Below are positions 8,547 through 19,165 of a DNA stretch of 45,000 bases, one piece after another. Position 1 is the stretch's first letter. Every line of letters starts with the position of its first letter. The DNA lies in contig KV908428.1 of NCBI GenBank assembly GCA_002005505.1, positions 268,199 to 313,198 on the forward strand, read 5' to 3'. The position numbers and the translations under genes were made by a program. The DNA comes from Botryococcus braunii. Its lineage: Eukaryota > Chlorophyta > Trebouxiophyceae. The notes beneath the pieces were generated by a model. That model worked only from the letters and a program-made list of their open reading frames with translations. It did not search any database and was not told the DNA's origin.

Positions 8547-10166
8547 ATGGTACAGAAGGTACCTTATGTCAAGCTGGGAAAGGTTCACGTGCCATCTAAC
8601 CTGAGGGAAGCCCAATGCTCCCCTCGGTGGAATTTTTGGCAACAAGCAATGAGGGAAGAGATGGATTCCCTTGATACCCATGAGGTTCTAGAATATGTGG
8701 ACAGACCACATGGACAGTTGGTTATTCCTGTCCATTGGATCTTCTCCACTAAAAATGATGCACATGGGAATGTTACTCGCTTTAAAGCGAGGTTGGTTGC
8801 CCAAGGGTGTAGACAGATCCCTGGGATAGATGTTGGGGAGGTATTTGCACCCACCAGCAGCTATGGGGCAAGGAGGGCTGTGCTGGCAGTGGCTGCCACA
8901 CAGAATCTTGAGATCCACCAAGTGGATATCAAGACGGCTTTTCTCAATGGGGAGTTGGAGGAAGAGGTCTATGTGACCCAACCACCAGGATTTGAGAATG
9001 GCAACACGAGGGTTGTGTGCAAGCTCAGGAAGGCACTATACGGTCTAAAACAAGCCCCACGGGCTTGGCACAAGATGTTGAGCGACAAGTTGAGCGTGAT
9101 AGGGTATAGTGTGTGCAAGAGCGATGCGGGCGTATACATCAGGAGGGCCCCTGATGGTAATCTGTCCTTTATTCTTGTTAATGTCGATGATCTTCTCATA
9201 GTTGCCAGAGTGGTTGCAGAGATTGAGTGGGGGAAAGAGTTGTTGAAGAAGGACTTCACCATCCATGATTTGGGAGAGGTGAATGATTTCCTGGGGTGTC
9301 AGGTCCTACGCAATAGAGTTCAGGGCACTAATTCCATGAGTTGCACTCCCAAGATTGATGCTCTTGTGGAAAAGTTTGGCGTTCCTGATGATGGGCGTGT
9401 GGTTGATACCCCCATGTCCAAGGACTTCGTGACTAGCAGCAGACCCGAGTCCTCAGATGGTATGTCACATGGGGCAGGTACCCCTATGCCACCTGGTCAT
9501 CGATACTGCAAGTTGATTGGATCATTACTGTACATTGCCAATACGACCCGGCCTGACATTTCTCAGGCTGTTGGAGTGTTGTCAAGGTATAGAATGACAC
9601 CCACTACCTCACACTGGAATGAGGCCATTCGAGTACTGAAGTACTTGAGAGATACCAGAGAACTAGCTCTTACGTTGGGTGGAAGGGGGCCTGAGCTAGA
9701 AGCCTATGTTGATGCCGACTATGCTGGGGACCTGGACCACAGGTATTCCACCACTGGCTATGTCCTATCAGTCTATGGTAGTGCCGTGGTTTGGGGAAGC
9801 AAGAAGCAGAGCTCAGTTGCTACCTCAACTGTGCAAGCCGAGTTTATGGAAGCCGGCCATATTGTGAAGGAAGCCAACTGGCTTAAGGGCTTCTTGGAAG
9901 AGATAGGGGCTGCACCTTGGAGGGTCCAAATTTTCTGTGACAACCAAGGATGCATTTCCAATTTACGGAACCCCCTTTATTCCAAATTCACAAAGCATGT
10001 TGCAGTAAGCTTCCACTATGCTAGGGAAGCTATGGCACTTGGGCAGGTAGATATCCTCTATGTGGAATCTGCTGCTCGCAATGTGGCTGACATTATGACC
10101 AAGCCACTTGCTAAGCCCGTGTTTGTTGGTCATCGTGATTCACTAGGTTTAAGAAGATACACATAA
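8547..10166 (+). CDS. Copia reverse transcriptase and RNase H
   Basis: A 539-residue open frame with the RVT_2 domain: WIFSTKNDAHGNVTRFKARLVAQG, catalytic Asp in QVDIKTAFLNGE, ALYGLKQAPRAWH, and the catalytic pair in ILVNVDDLLIV (NVDD rather than the usual YVDD). The RT-RNase H link follows (GSLLYIANTTRPDISQAVG). The RNase H motifs are YVDADYAGD, STTGYVLSV, STVQAEFMEA and the terminal ADIMTKPL. This is the best-preserved part of the element. It is intact end to end, but separated from the rest of pol by the break at 8338. Confidence 0.9.
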   Translation: MVQKVPYVKLGKVHVPSNLREAQCSPRWNFWQQAMREEMDSLDTHEVLEYVDRPHGQLVIPVHWIFSTKNDAHGNVTRFKARLVAQGCRQIPGIDVGEVFAPTSSYGARRAVLAVAATQNLEIHQVDIKTAFLNGELEEEVYVTQPPGFENGNTRVVCKLRKALYGLKQAPRAWHKMLSDKLSVIGYSVCKSDAGVYIRRAPDGNLSFILVNVDDLLIVARVVAEIEWGKELLKKDFTIHDLGEVNDFLGCQVLRNRVQGTNSMSCTPKIDALVEKFGVPDDGRVVDTPMSKDFVTSSRPESSDGMSHGAGTPMPPGHRYCKLIGSLLYIANTTRPDISQAVGVLSRYRMTPTTSHWNEAIRVLKYLRDTRELALTLGGRGPELEAYVDADYAGDLDHRYSTTGYVLSVYGSAVVWGSKKQSSVATSTVQAEFMEAGHIVKEANWLKGFLEEIGAAPWRVQIFCDNQGCISNLRNPLYSKFTKHVAVSFHYAREAMALGQVDILYVESAARNVADIMTKPLAKPVFVGHRDSLGLRRYT

Positions 10167-10174
10167 AGCATGCA

Positions 10175-10186
10175 GGCAAGCGGAAG
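10175..10186 (+). other. Weak polypurine tract of the copia element
   Basis: GGCAAGCGGAAG lies immediately before the 3' LTR. It is mostly purine, but interrupted by C at two places. Confidence 0.45.
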
Positions 10187-10883
10187 TGTTGAGTTCTGAA
10201 CATTATTATAGAATGCCTTGTGCTTTTAGTGATCTTCAGGTGTGCACTATTAGGATATGGGTCCATTGAGAACATAAGGTACCTTGAGACACGTTAGGTT
10301 GTGGACGCTTTCGAACATAAGGTACAATCTGATCTAGATTACGCGTTAGTGTGAAAGAACTATTAAAGCTGCGATCACCGCACAGTCGAGCAACTGGTTT
10401 GGAAAGATACTGGGCACATAAGGATGCCAGTCTTGTTCACTCAGTTGCATGTGTTTAAAGAGCAGACAATCGTCAAGGACTATAGCTGAGAAACACAAAC
10501 TTACGACCTGTCTGCTTGCTTACAGGTGCGGTGACGCAGGGTGTGTATTGGTAATGTGTTCATGTTTGATTGCTTGTTTGTAAGTGAACCATCTTAGTGT
10601 ACACTCAAGCCTCCCAAACAGCTAAGGGACGGAGTCTTGATTGAGTATAGGAAGGTTTTGCTTTCAGCCGTCAGGAGCTTATCCGTGTGTAGATGCTCAT
10701 TGACAGATCAACGTGTAATGGAACTGGTTTGGAAAGATACTGGGCACATGAGGATGCCAGTCTTGTTCACTCAGTTGCATGTGTTTACTGAGCAGACAGT
10801 CGTCAAGGACTGTAGCTGAGAAACACAAACTTACGACTTGTCTTCTTGCTTACAGGATACGCCAATGCCCATAACCTTTTACA
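10187..10883 (+). repeat. 3' LTR of the copia element
   Basis: The full-length partner of 214-910, with the same 132-bp internal duplication at 10394-10525 and 10724-10855. It ends GCCCATAACCTTTTACA, including the 10-base copy of the tRNA anticodon-arm segment. Confidence 0.95.
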
Positions 10884-11354
10884 TATACATATAGTGTTCT
10901 GGTAGGGATGAAGTTGACGTTGCATCCCTTACGTAAGGGTTTTTGGTTTGAAAGTGAGTAAGAAATTTCGCATGCGGATGTGGTTCCATAAGCCCAATGG
11001 CCGACGATCCGGAAGTCCAGATTTTTCTAGAAGACTCTGATTTTCGGTTTTAATGAGTGAAAAAGACATATGTTGACTGTGTGCAAGTTCGGTGAATTTT
11101 GCATGGACTTGCGATACTTGTAAGGAATTTGTCACGTCCGTGCAATTACAAAAGTGCATTTTTTCGTTATGCTGGCCCTGCCATGATTGATTGCTGAGAG
11201 AGAATGGGACAGTTGGATAGAGCTTTCAAAAAGGAATCGATTGACGCCCTAAAAAGGATTGTGCACCATGATGTCCAATTAAGCAGGGCGAAAAACATGC
11301 GTGTCAAAAGTGTTTTGACATTTCGACTTTTGACACCAAGCCTCAATAATAAAG
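10884..11354. other. Spacer between the copia element and the gypsy fragment
   Basis: No gene or repeat is recognised. The ORF starting at 11204 enters the gypsy fragment only from about 11355, and its upstream codons have no detectable counterpart in the other copy. Confidence 0.4.
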
Positions 11355-11370
11355 GTGGCAACCCTGATCG

Positions 11371-11923
11371 TGAGTATGTTGAATACTTTGCGAGAATCAC
11401 ATATCCCTTGTCCCGATTACTTAAAAAGACTTCTGTATTCCACTGGATGCCCGAATGTCAGACTTCCTTTGAACAAGTGAAGCAATGCCTGGCATCTGAG
11501 CCAGTATTGCGAGCCCCAAACTTTAATTTGCCCTTCACTCTAACAATTGACTGGTCCAAAACGGCAATATGTGCCGTGCTGAGCCAGCCTGACCCAATGA
11601 AAAATATTTATGGCACTAACTTCGACCACCCTATTGCATTCGCTTCTAAAACTCTAAAGGAAGCTGAAAGAAATTAGTTTCCTACTGAGGGGGAATGCCT
11701 TGCACTTGTGTGGGCACGTGAGAAGTTTCGTCCCTTCTTACATGGCAGGAGTTTCAATGCCTATACTGATCACGCGCCCCTGCAATAACTTGACTCCAAA
11801 AGGCACACTAACAGCAAACTGGAGCCTTGGGCAATAAGACTCCAGGAGTTTGACATAGACAACAAGTACAAAAAGGGTGCTGATAACTTAGTGGCTGACT
11901 GCCTTTCTCGTTGTGTGCACTAG
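11371..11923 (+). pseudogene. Gypsy RT end and RNase H, left arm
   Basis: It shows REYVEYFARITYPLSRLL (RT connection), TLTIDWSKTAICAVLSQ and ASKTLKEAERN (RNase H), then a TAG. It continues after that stop with [16 protein letters not shown]...YTDHAPLQ, a TAA, and ADCLSRCVH before another stop. The same TAG and TAA occur at the matching places in the right arm. Confidence 0.85.
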
Positions 11924-12001
11924 GAGGCATTGCATGTATTTCCTGTAAACCCCACTTGGCAGACAAACCCTCAGAAGCAAAGTGATTTAGATTCAGTACC
12001 T

Positions 12002-12136
12002 TGTGTCATCTGTGGCTCCCCTTAAGGGGATGACAACATTGTCTTGTGTGACGGTTGTAATATATGTTTTCACGTTAGAAGTCTTTTCCCTTCCCGCTCA
12101 ACTGTTCCAGGAGATTGCTGGTATTGTCCTGCGTGT
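12002..12136 (+). pseudogene. PHD-finger-like module in the gypsy polyprotein, left arm
   Basis: Directly after the RNase H comes a C4HC3-type pattern: CVICGSP, a TAA, GDDNIVLCDGCNICFH, and GDCWYCPACD. Seven of the eight expected zinc ligands are visible. The Cys two residues after the FH histidine is Ser (FHVRS). PHD fingers generally read histone H3 tails. In a retroelement it could serve target-site choice, as the chromodomain does. The in-frame TAA between the first two ligand pairs is also in the right arm. Confidence 0.7.
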
Positions 12137-12393
12137 GATCCGTACCTTGGTAAAGAGGGAGAATCAAAAATTGATGAACTCAAGAAGACAGAGACGCCAT
12201 TGTGCTGCAAGCATCATTACCCATATAGGGATTCTCAATTCATGAATTTCTTTCAGTCACAGCACAATCTTGACATGTTGGCCAGTCTTCCCCCTAAGCA
12301 AGCCGCAGAATTTAGAAGACGAGGATCATATTTTACTGCACATCCTTCCATCACCAATTGGCTTATGGTCTTTAAGAAGGTGTGAGGTAAGCC

Positions 12394-12960
12394 CCCGCGG
12401 TGGATGGTGTGCCCGCCTGTTGAGTATCGCTGGGATGTCATTGCCATGATTCATGATGTCCTTGCACATCCGGTGTTGCTCAGACACTCGTAGTATTACA
12501 CCAACATTTCCATTGGCCCGGAACTAAGGCTGATGTTGAGCCTTTTGTGCGAACTCGTGAACCCTGTCAGAAGTCGAAATTTTCAACACTTGAACCACCT
12601 CGGGCTCGCTTGCAGAAGCCCGCACTGTTTTGCCCTATGGATCATGTCCATATTGATTTGTTTGACCCAATTCCTCGCATGCTAGCTAAAGACAAAAATG
12701 GCACTCGGAACGAAACAAAGATTTGGGTTGTGGTAATGATTGACTACTTCACAAAAGTAGCCGAGCTCATGCTTGTGGAAGATAAAACGCCTTTTTCCGT
12801 TTCCCGTGCTTTCTATCATGCTTGGTTTTGTAGATATGGGGTGCTTGCAATGCAGGTATCTGATGATGGAAATGAGTTTGCTGGTGACTTTGCACACATA
12901 CTGTCCCGCCTGGGCATCTATCACATCCAAATTTCCAGACGAACCGAGGTCGACTTCGAA
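12394..12960 (+). pseudogene. Gypsy integrase, truncated, left arm
   Basis: A HHCC-type N-terminus can be followed across frame changes (WDVIAMIHDVLAHP, then EPCQKSKF). The rve core then reads DHVHIDLFDPIPRML, KIWVVVMIDYFTKVAELM and QVSDDGNEFAGDF, giving the first and second catalytic Asp. The coding similarity stops after GIYHIQISRR, before the catalytic Glu. The break is the same in both arms. Confidence 0.8.
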
Positions 12961-13040
12961 CAACTAAGCCATATTGCACGATCAATGACACAAAGGGAGT
13001 TGCTATGGTAGCTCCAAGGCTGGCTCGCTCGCTCCCTCGC

Positions 13041-13285
<245 letters not shown>

Positions 13286-13380
13286 ACCCAAATCAGGAAC
13301 CCCGGGAACTCCGAATGTTCTGAAGATCCTTCTGGAAGCTGGCACAAGTGCCAAATAAAGAACAATTTATGAAGATGGCT

Positions 13381-13489
13381 GAAGTGCTAATAAAGATCAA
13401 ACTATAAAGATGGCGCAAGTGCCAATAAGACGCAAAATAAAAGACAAAATCCAAAAAGGGAAAAGCCCCAAAATGTCATGGCGAAATGC
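13381..13489. other. Centre of the large inverted repeat
   Basis: About 110 bp of A-rich sequence with short internal repeats of the type AAGATGGC..AAGTGCCAATAA. It would be the loop of a fold-back. No gene. Confidence 0.6.
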
Positions 13490-13607
13490 GCCATCTTCAT
13501 AATTTGGTCTTTATTTGGCACTTGTGCGAGCTTCCAGAAGGATCTTCAGAATATTCGGAGTTCCCGGGCTTCGTGATCTGGGTGGAGCTGGGAGGGTGAG
13601 GGGGGGG

Positions 13608-13951
<344 letters not shown>

Positions 13952-13984
13952 GGGCTACCATACCAACTCCCCTTGTGTCATTTA

Positions 13985-14600
13985 TCATACAATATGGCTT
14001 AGTCGTTTGAAGTCGACCTCGGTTTGTCTGGAAATTTGGATGTGATAGATGCCCACGCGGAACAGCATGTGTGCAAAGTCACCAGCAAACTCACTCTCAT
14101 TATCAGAAATCAGCATTGCAGGCAACCCATGTACAAATCCAAGCATGATAGAAAGCACGGGAAACGGAAAAAGGCATTTTATCTTCCACAGGCATGAGCT
14201 CGGCTACTTTTGTGAAGTAGTCGATCATCACCACAACCCAAATTTTCGTTTTGCCCCAAGTGCAATTTTTGTCTTTAGCTAGCATGCGAGGGATTGGGCC
14301 AAACAAGTCAATATGGACATGATCCATAGGGCCAAAAAGTGCGGGCTTCTGCAAGCGAGGTGGTTCAGGTGTTGAAAATTTTCACTTCGGACAGGGTTCA
14401 CGAGTTCGCACAAAAAGCTCAACATCAGCCTTAGTTCCTGGCCAATGGAAATGTTGGTGTGATACTACGAGTGTCTGAGCAACACCGGGATGTGCAAGGA
14501 CATCATGTATCATGGCAATAACATCCCAGCGATACTCAACAGGCGGGCACACCAACCACCGCGGGGGCTTACCTCACACCTTCTTAAAGACCATAAGCCA
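13985..14600 (-). pseudogene. Gypsy integrase, truncated, right arm
   Basis: The minus-strand counterpart of 12394-12960. A 14103-14354 frame reads DHVHIDLFGPIPRML and KIWVVVMIDYFTKVAELM. The part around the second Asp is in another frame, and the similarity again stops before the Glu. The zinc-binding region precedes it in broken frames. Confidence 0.8.
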
Positions 14601-14799
14601 ATTGGTGATGGAAGGATGTGCAGTAAAATACGATCCTCGTCTTCTAAATTCTGCAGCTTGCTTAGGGGGAAGACTGGCCATCATATTAAGATTGTGCTGT
14701 GACTGAAAGAATTCCATAAACTAAGAATCCCTATATGGGTCATGCTTGTGGCAGCACAATGGCGTCTCTATCTTCCTGAGTTCATCAATTTTTAGTTCT

Positions 14800-14955
14800 C
14801 CCCCTTTTCCAAGGTACAGATCGCACACCGGACAATACCAGCAATCTCCTGGAACAGTCGAGCGGGGAGGGAAAAGACTTCTAACGTGAAAACATATATT
14901 ACAAGCGTCACACAAGACAATGTTGTCATCCCCTTAAGGGAAGCCACAGATGACA
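14800..14955 (-). pseudogene. PHD-finger-like module, right arm
   Basis: CVICGFP with the same TAA, then MCDACNICFHVRSLFPP and GDCWYCPVCD. The same Cys-to-Ser ligand loss after FH is present, so this is a feature of the source copy or family and not a new mutation in one arm. Confidence 0.7.
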
Positions 14956-15039
14956 CAAGGTACTGAATCTAAATCACTTTGCTTCTGAGGGTTTGTCTGC
15001 CAAGTGGGGTTTACAGGAAATACATGCAATGCCTCCTAG

Positions 15040-15480
15040 CTAGTGCACTATAGTGCACACAACGAGAAAGGCAGTCAGCCACTAAGTTATCTGCACCCTT
15101 TTTGTACTTGTTGTCTATGTCCAACTCCTGGAGTGTTATTGCCCAAGGCTCCAGTTTGCTGTTAGTGTGCCTTTTGGAGTCAAGTTATTGCAGGGGCGCG
15201 TGATCAGTATAGGCATTGAAACGCCTGCCATGTAAGAAGGGACGTCGACGAAAATTCTTACATGCCCACACAAGTGCAAGGCATTCCCCCTCAGTAGGAA
15301 ACTAATTTCTTTCAGCTTCCTTTAGAGTTTTAGAAGCGAATGCAATAGGGTGGTCGAAGTTAGTGCCATAAATATTTTTCACTAGGTCAGGCTGGCTCAG
15401 CACGGTACTTATTGCCGTTTTGGACCAGCCACTTGTTAGAGTGAAAGGCAGTTTAAAGTATGGGGCTCACAATACCGGCT
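15040..15480 (-). pseudogene. Gypsy RNase H, right arm
   Basis: It shares with the left arm the EAERN-TAG and DHAPLQ-TAA stops. After the CVH codons it has a short duplicated insertion (TAGTGCACTATAGTGCAC-like) absent from the left arm. Confidence 0.75.
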
Positions 15481-16303
15481 CAGATGCCAGGCATTGCTTC
15501 ACTTGTTCAAAGGCAGTTTGGCATTCGGGTGTCCAGTGGACTTCAGAAGTTTTCTGAAGCAAGCGCGACAAGGGTTCTGTGATTCTCGCAAAGTTTTCAA
15601 CATACTCGCGATAATAGCCGGCAGCACCTAGCACAGACCTCGTAGTGGATACATCCTTAGGTGTAGGTAAATTAGGGATTGCAGCCACATTATCAGGGTC
15701 AGGACGCAAGCAACCATTTCCCACCACATGTCCCAAAGTCTTAGATTATTCCGCCCCAAATATGCACTTAGACCGTTTCAGTTTGATCTTATGCTGAACA
15801 AGTTTTTCAAAGATATCCCTTAGATGCATGACATGTTCCTCCCACGTGTTTGAAAATAGATGCACATCATCCAAGTAAGCATGAGAAAAGAGGACAGCGC
15901 CAAGCACATTATCCTTTGAACGTTGAAATGTACTTCAAGCATTTCATAGACCAAAGGGCATTCTGAGCCATTCATATTTACCCTCATGCGTGACAAATGC
16001 AGCATATTTCACATGATCACCGTGCATTTGTACCTGCCAAAATGCAGAGGCAATGTCCATGGGAGACGAATACTTTGCAGGTACCATCTTGCTAAGCATG
16101 CTCTCAATTAAAGGCAAAGGATATGGATCCGATACAGTGCATGCATTAAGTGGTCGGAAGTCTACACACAATTGAAGGGTGTTGTCGTGCTTCTTCACAA
16201 TCACGGGGCAGAGACCCAGGGAGAAGTTGATTGCCTGATGATGCCTAAATCCAACAACATCTTCACTTCCCCAGATAGAAAATCTTTTTCTATTTCGGAG
16301 CAT
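15467..16303 (-). pseudogene. Gypsy reverse transcriptase, right arm extension
   Basis: RT sequence that continues beyond the part shared with the left arm: CPVIVKKHDNTLQLCVDFRPLN, SPMDIASAFWQVQM and LRMPFGL in one frame (15944-16303). The catalytic AYLDDVHLFSN is near 15880. GHVVGNGCLRPDPDNVAAIPN...SVLGAAGYYREYVENFARI lies in the 15467-15736 frame. At least two frameshifts separate these pieces. Confidence 0.85.
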
Positions 16304-17229
16304 GTTGAAATGTTGCGAAATTTAGAAAGTGGATAAGAATCTGGTTTTATGTGAATCTGGTGGCATATGTTTGGATCAGAAATGCATCCCAGATCAGTAT
16401 AACTAATGGGTGCGGACGCATGACTTCAAAGCCATATGCAATAAAAATCAATTATGCTCCACACAATTATCCAATTCTCAAAATAAGCTTTTGGGCTGCG
16501 ATTCCCGCTTGGTTATGTTTCGTTCTATATGGTTGCGTTTCGTTCTATTGCTTCACATGACCCCAATGAGCTTCGGGCTTTTCTCATTTGATGTCAACGC
16601 TATTGCTTATGCTATCTACTCATATTGTGCTAAAGCTTATGATATCTACTTATATTGTGTTGGACACTGAGGTAGTCTATCCTAACCAAAATTACAATGG
16701 GCCTGCTAAGATATGTGGATGACCTGATTCAGGCTAGATGATCAAGAATATCCAAACAGATAAAAGCGTTCCTATCATCCGGATGGCCTTTTGCTATTGA
16801 GCGTGCATCCCCAGTGTTTGAGCAATTATGTAACTCCGGACACACTCACTGACAGACATACACAGAAAGATCCAAGATAGCTAGGAGAGGACGTCGGGTT
16901 CCTGATTGCTCTCGGCCCTTTGGACCTGCCGACAAACTGATGAAACTCCCAAGTGTGAGAGCTCAAACTCAATACTAAGCAACAGTGGGTGCAAAGACTC
17001 AAGAGAGTTGTATAACGTAGCAGCACAGTATCATGTTCCATTGGACAACGAATCGACAGTTCTTCTCATTGAAATCAGTACATTTGTCTCTCTTACTAAG
17101 GAGTATGAAGTGATTATCTGCCTCCAAGTCCTACACGATTTTGTCGTTGAAAGTGACTCGTCCAATTTCTTAGGTAACAATATTCAGGCCAACCATGAGA
17201 AATCTGAAGCTTTCCCTCGAGATCAGAAA
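16304..17229. other. Unassigned stretch with one ORF of 124 codons
   Basis: An ORF at 16906-17280 (plus) has a plausible-looking segment (ESTVLLIEISTFVSLTKEYEVI) but matches no family I recognise. Its end overlaps the left arm of the next inverted repeat, so it may be part of the same unknown mobile sequence. Nothing else is seen. Confidence 0.3.
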
Positions 17230-18300
17230 AAACTGTTTCTACATAGTTCACGGGCATGTCCACTTCTGCAACAACGGTAGCTATGACTGACCCACCAGAG
17301 GCTCAGGGTCAGCCTGACCATGTCCCCTAGTTGTTCCTCAGGCGCTTAGTGATGGAGCAAGTGATCGTACAAACCATGTCTACCATTACCTTAAAAACTA
17401 GGCTCCGCTAATCGCTTTACATTCGGTGGGAAGCTGGGCTGACGTGGGCAAGCGGTCAGGAATGTGGCCACTACTAGACAGATCAGGAAGTGTCTTGAAC
17501 AAGACCACCTTGATACAGCAGGTGACTCATTGACAATGAGTCTTCTCACTGGGAAGATCCCAAAGGAGCGGGTAGAGGTCCTTGAGAACCCCATAACCAA
17601 GTAGGCATCTAATTGGTTGCTGAGAAGCTCATGAGGCTCGTGATCACTGGTTGGGTATAATGAGGAGCTCATGGTACAGTGGGCTGCTTACTTGGATTTC
17701 AGGTTTATGAACGACGGACAGACCTTCTCAGCATATGTTGTGAGGAAGTTCCGTAATGCCAAGGGGCTTGTAGCAAACAACCACCCTGTGAGTACGGATA
17801 GCAACATATGCTGAGAAGGTCTGTCCCTCCTTCATACACCCAGAATCCGAATCAGCAGACCACTGTACCGTGAGCTCCTCATTATATACACCAGTGAACT
17901 TCCTCGGCAGCCAATAAAATGCCTGCTTGACTGTGGGCTTCTCATGCACTTCCTCTACCGACTCCTCTGAAAACGTCTCGGTGAAAAGACTCATTGCTGA
18001 TGAGTCACTTGCGGTACAGAGGTGGTCTTATTCAAGACACTCCCTGATCCGTTTGGCATTGGCCACATTCCTGACCGCACATCAACCCGTTTTCCATTGA
18101 ATGTCCAACAATTGGGTGAGCTTGATGTTTCTATAGACAAGGTTTGTGAAATCACGTGCTACAACACTAGGCCCGTAATGAACAACAAATGGAACACGGT
18201 CAGGCTGTCACTCAGCCTCTTATGGGTCAGTCATAGATAATGTTGTGGAAGAAGTGGACATGCCTGCGAACAGAAGTCCAAGAAGCGAGTACGCTTCCAT
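17230..18300. repeat. Long imperfect inverted repeat, arms about 500 bp
   Basis: The left arm (about 17230-17740) and right arm (about 17802-18300) are reverse complements with many differences (roughly 70-75% by eye). Anchors: GGCATGTCCACTTCT / AGAAGTGGACATGCC at the outer ends, GGTCAGGAATGTGGCCA in the middle, and GGACAGACCTTCTCAGCATATG against its complement next to the 60-bp centre. The minus-strand frame 17728-17994 (88 codons, EELTVQWSADSDSGCMKEGQ) has a broken counterpart on the plus strand. The arms may be diverged copies of an unknown coding sequence. Confidence 0.85.
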
Positions 18301-18989
18301 CCTGACACGGCTAAGTAGAAAACCCGTCTAAGACTAATAACAACATGGCAGCGACCGAATTTTATTCTTCAGAGAGGGTTTGGCGAGGGTTTTGAGAGGG
18401 TTGTCAGTATTTAACGTGTGCACATTGCAAGGGTTTCAGTAGGGTTAGAGGTGAGGGTTCTAGCGGGGTTCTGTGGGGGTTTTCACGTGGTAGGGTTTCA
18501 CGCGGTACAAGGGACGCACAGGTGGGGGGATGACGCGATCCGTGGAGAACCCAAAACTCATGACGGGGCGCACATCGCATCATAAAGCTGAGTGGCGAAA
18601 TCCCAAACCGCTTGTGGGCTTGGGGACGATGAGGCAAGCGCGAGGGAGCGCGGGGTTTCCGTGCAGACAGATAGGGTCCGACAGGTAGGGTTTCCGTGGG
18701 GACAGATAGGGTCCGACAGGCAGGGTTCGAGGAATTTGGAGGGTTTCGTTTTGAATTCCACACCTCCACGGCCACGCCCCCGACAACATAGACCTCCACA
18801 CCAATACGCTCTTCCCAAACCTAAGGTCAAGCCCCCATTCTTAACCCTAAGATTAGGGCTGCCGTGAGAATGGGACACACGAACGGCAAAAAGCTGTCCT
18901 CGTCAAATTCGCTTACGAGGGAAACCCAAACGTCCTAACCCCTCGACATGGTGGCAACCCCGAGGCTCAAAACTAAGGTTGGATTTCTG
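18301..18989. other. Spacer with short GGGTT-rich tandem repeats
   Basis: There is no gene. GGGTTT/AGGGTT words are frequent at 18375-18510. A short tandem duplication TAGGGTCCGACAGG.AGGGTT occurs at 18671-18728. The words are not in a regular telomere array. Confidence 0.5.
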
Positions 18990-19099
18990 GATCGCTCCCT
19001 CTCCCTCTCCCTCTCTCTCTCCCCCCTCTTCCCCCTCCCCCCTCTCTCCTCTCTCTCTCCCCCCCTCCCCCCCCCCTCTCTCTCTGTGCGTGCGTGCGT

Positions 19100-19164
<65 letters not shown>

Positions 19165-19165
19165 G
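18990..19165 (+). repeat. CT-rich tract followed by TG microsatellite
   Basis: Pyrimidine-rich CTCTCCC sequence to 19085, then GTGCGTGCGTG and (TG)n to about 19161, ending in a G run. The outer end of the next inverted repeat lies in this tract. Confidence 0.95.

Larger units (their letters stand above)
214..10883 (+). mobile_element. Ty1/copia LTR retrotransposon, split by a nested element
   Basis: Two 697-bp direct repeats with TG...CA ends (214-910 and 10187-10883) bound an interior in copia order: gag with zinc knuckle, protease, integrase, reverse transcriptase, RNase H. By eye the LTRs differ at about 20 positions (roughly 3%), so this is not a very recent insertion. The flanking pentamers TGTAC and TATAC match at 4 of 5 bases, a slightly decayed target duplication. 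The element is dead: a 3.6-kb Ty3/gypsy insertion sits at the gag/protease boundary, the integrase has a frameshift and an in-frame TAG, and a second catalytic Asp is changed. Ignoring the insertion, gag and protease are in the same frame, so the ancestor probably had one gag-pol reading frame. Confidence 0.95.

Noticed and set aside
18375..18510. Interstitial telomeric repeat
   Set aside because: AGGGTT words are frequent but not arranged as a regular 6-8-bp tandem array.
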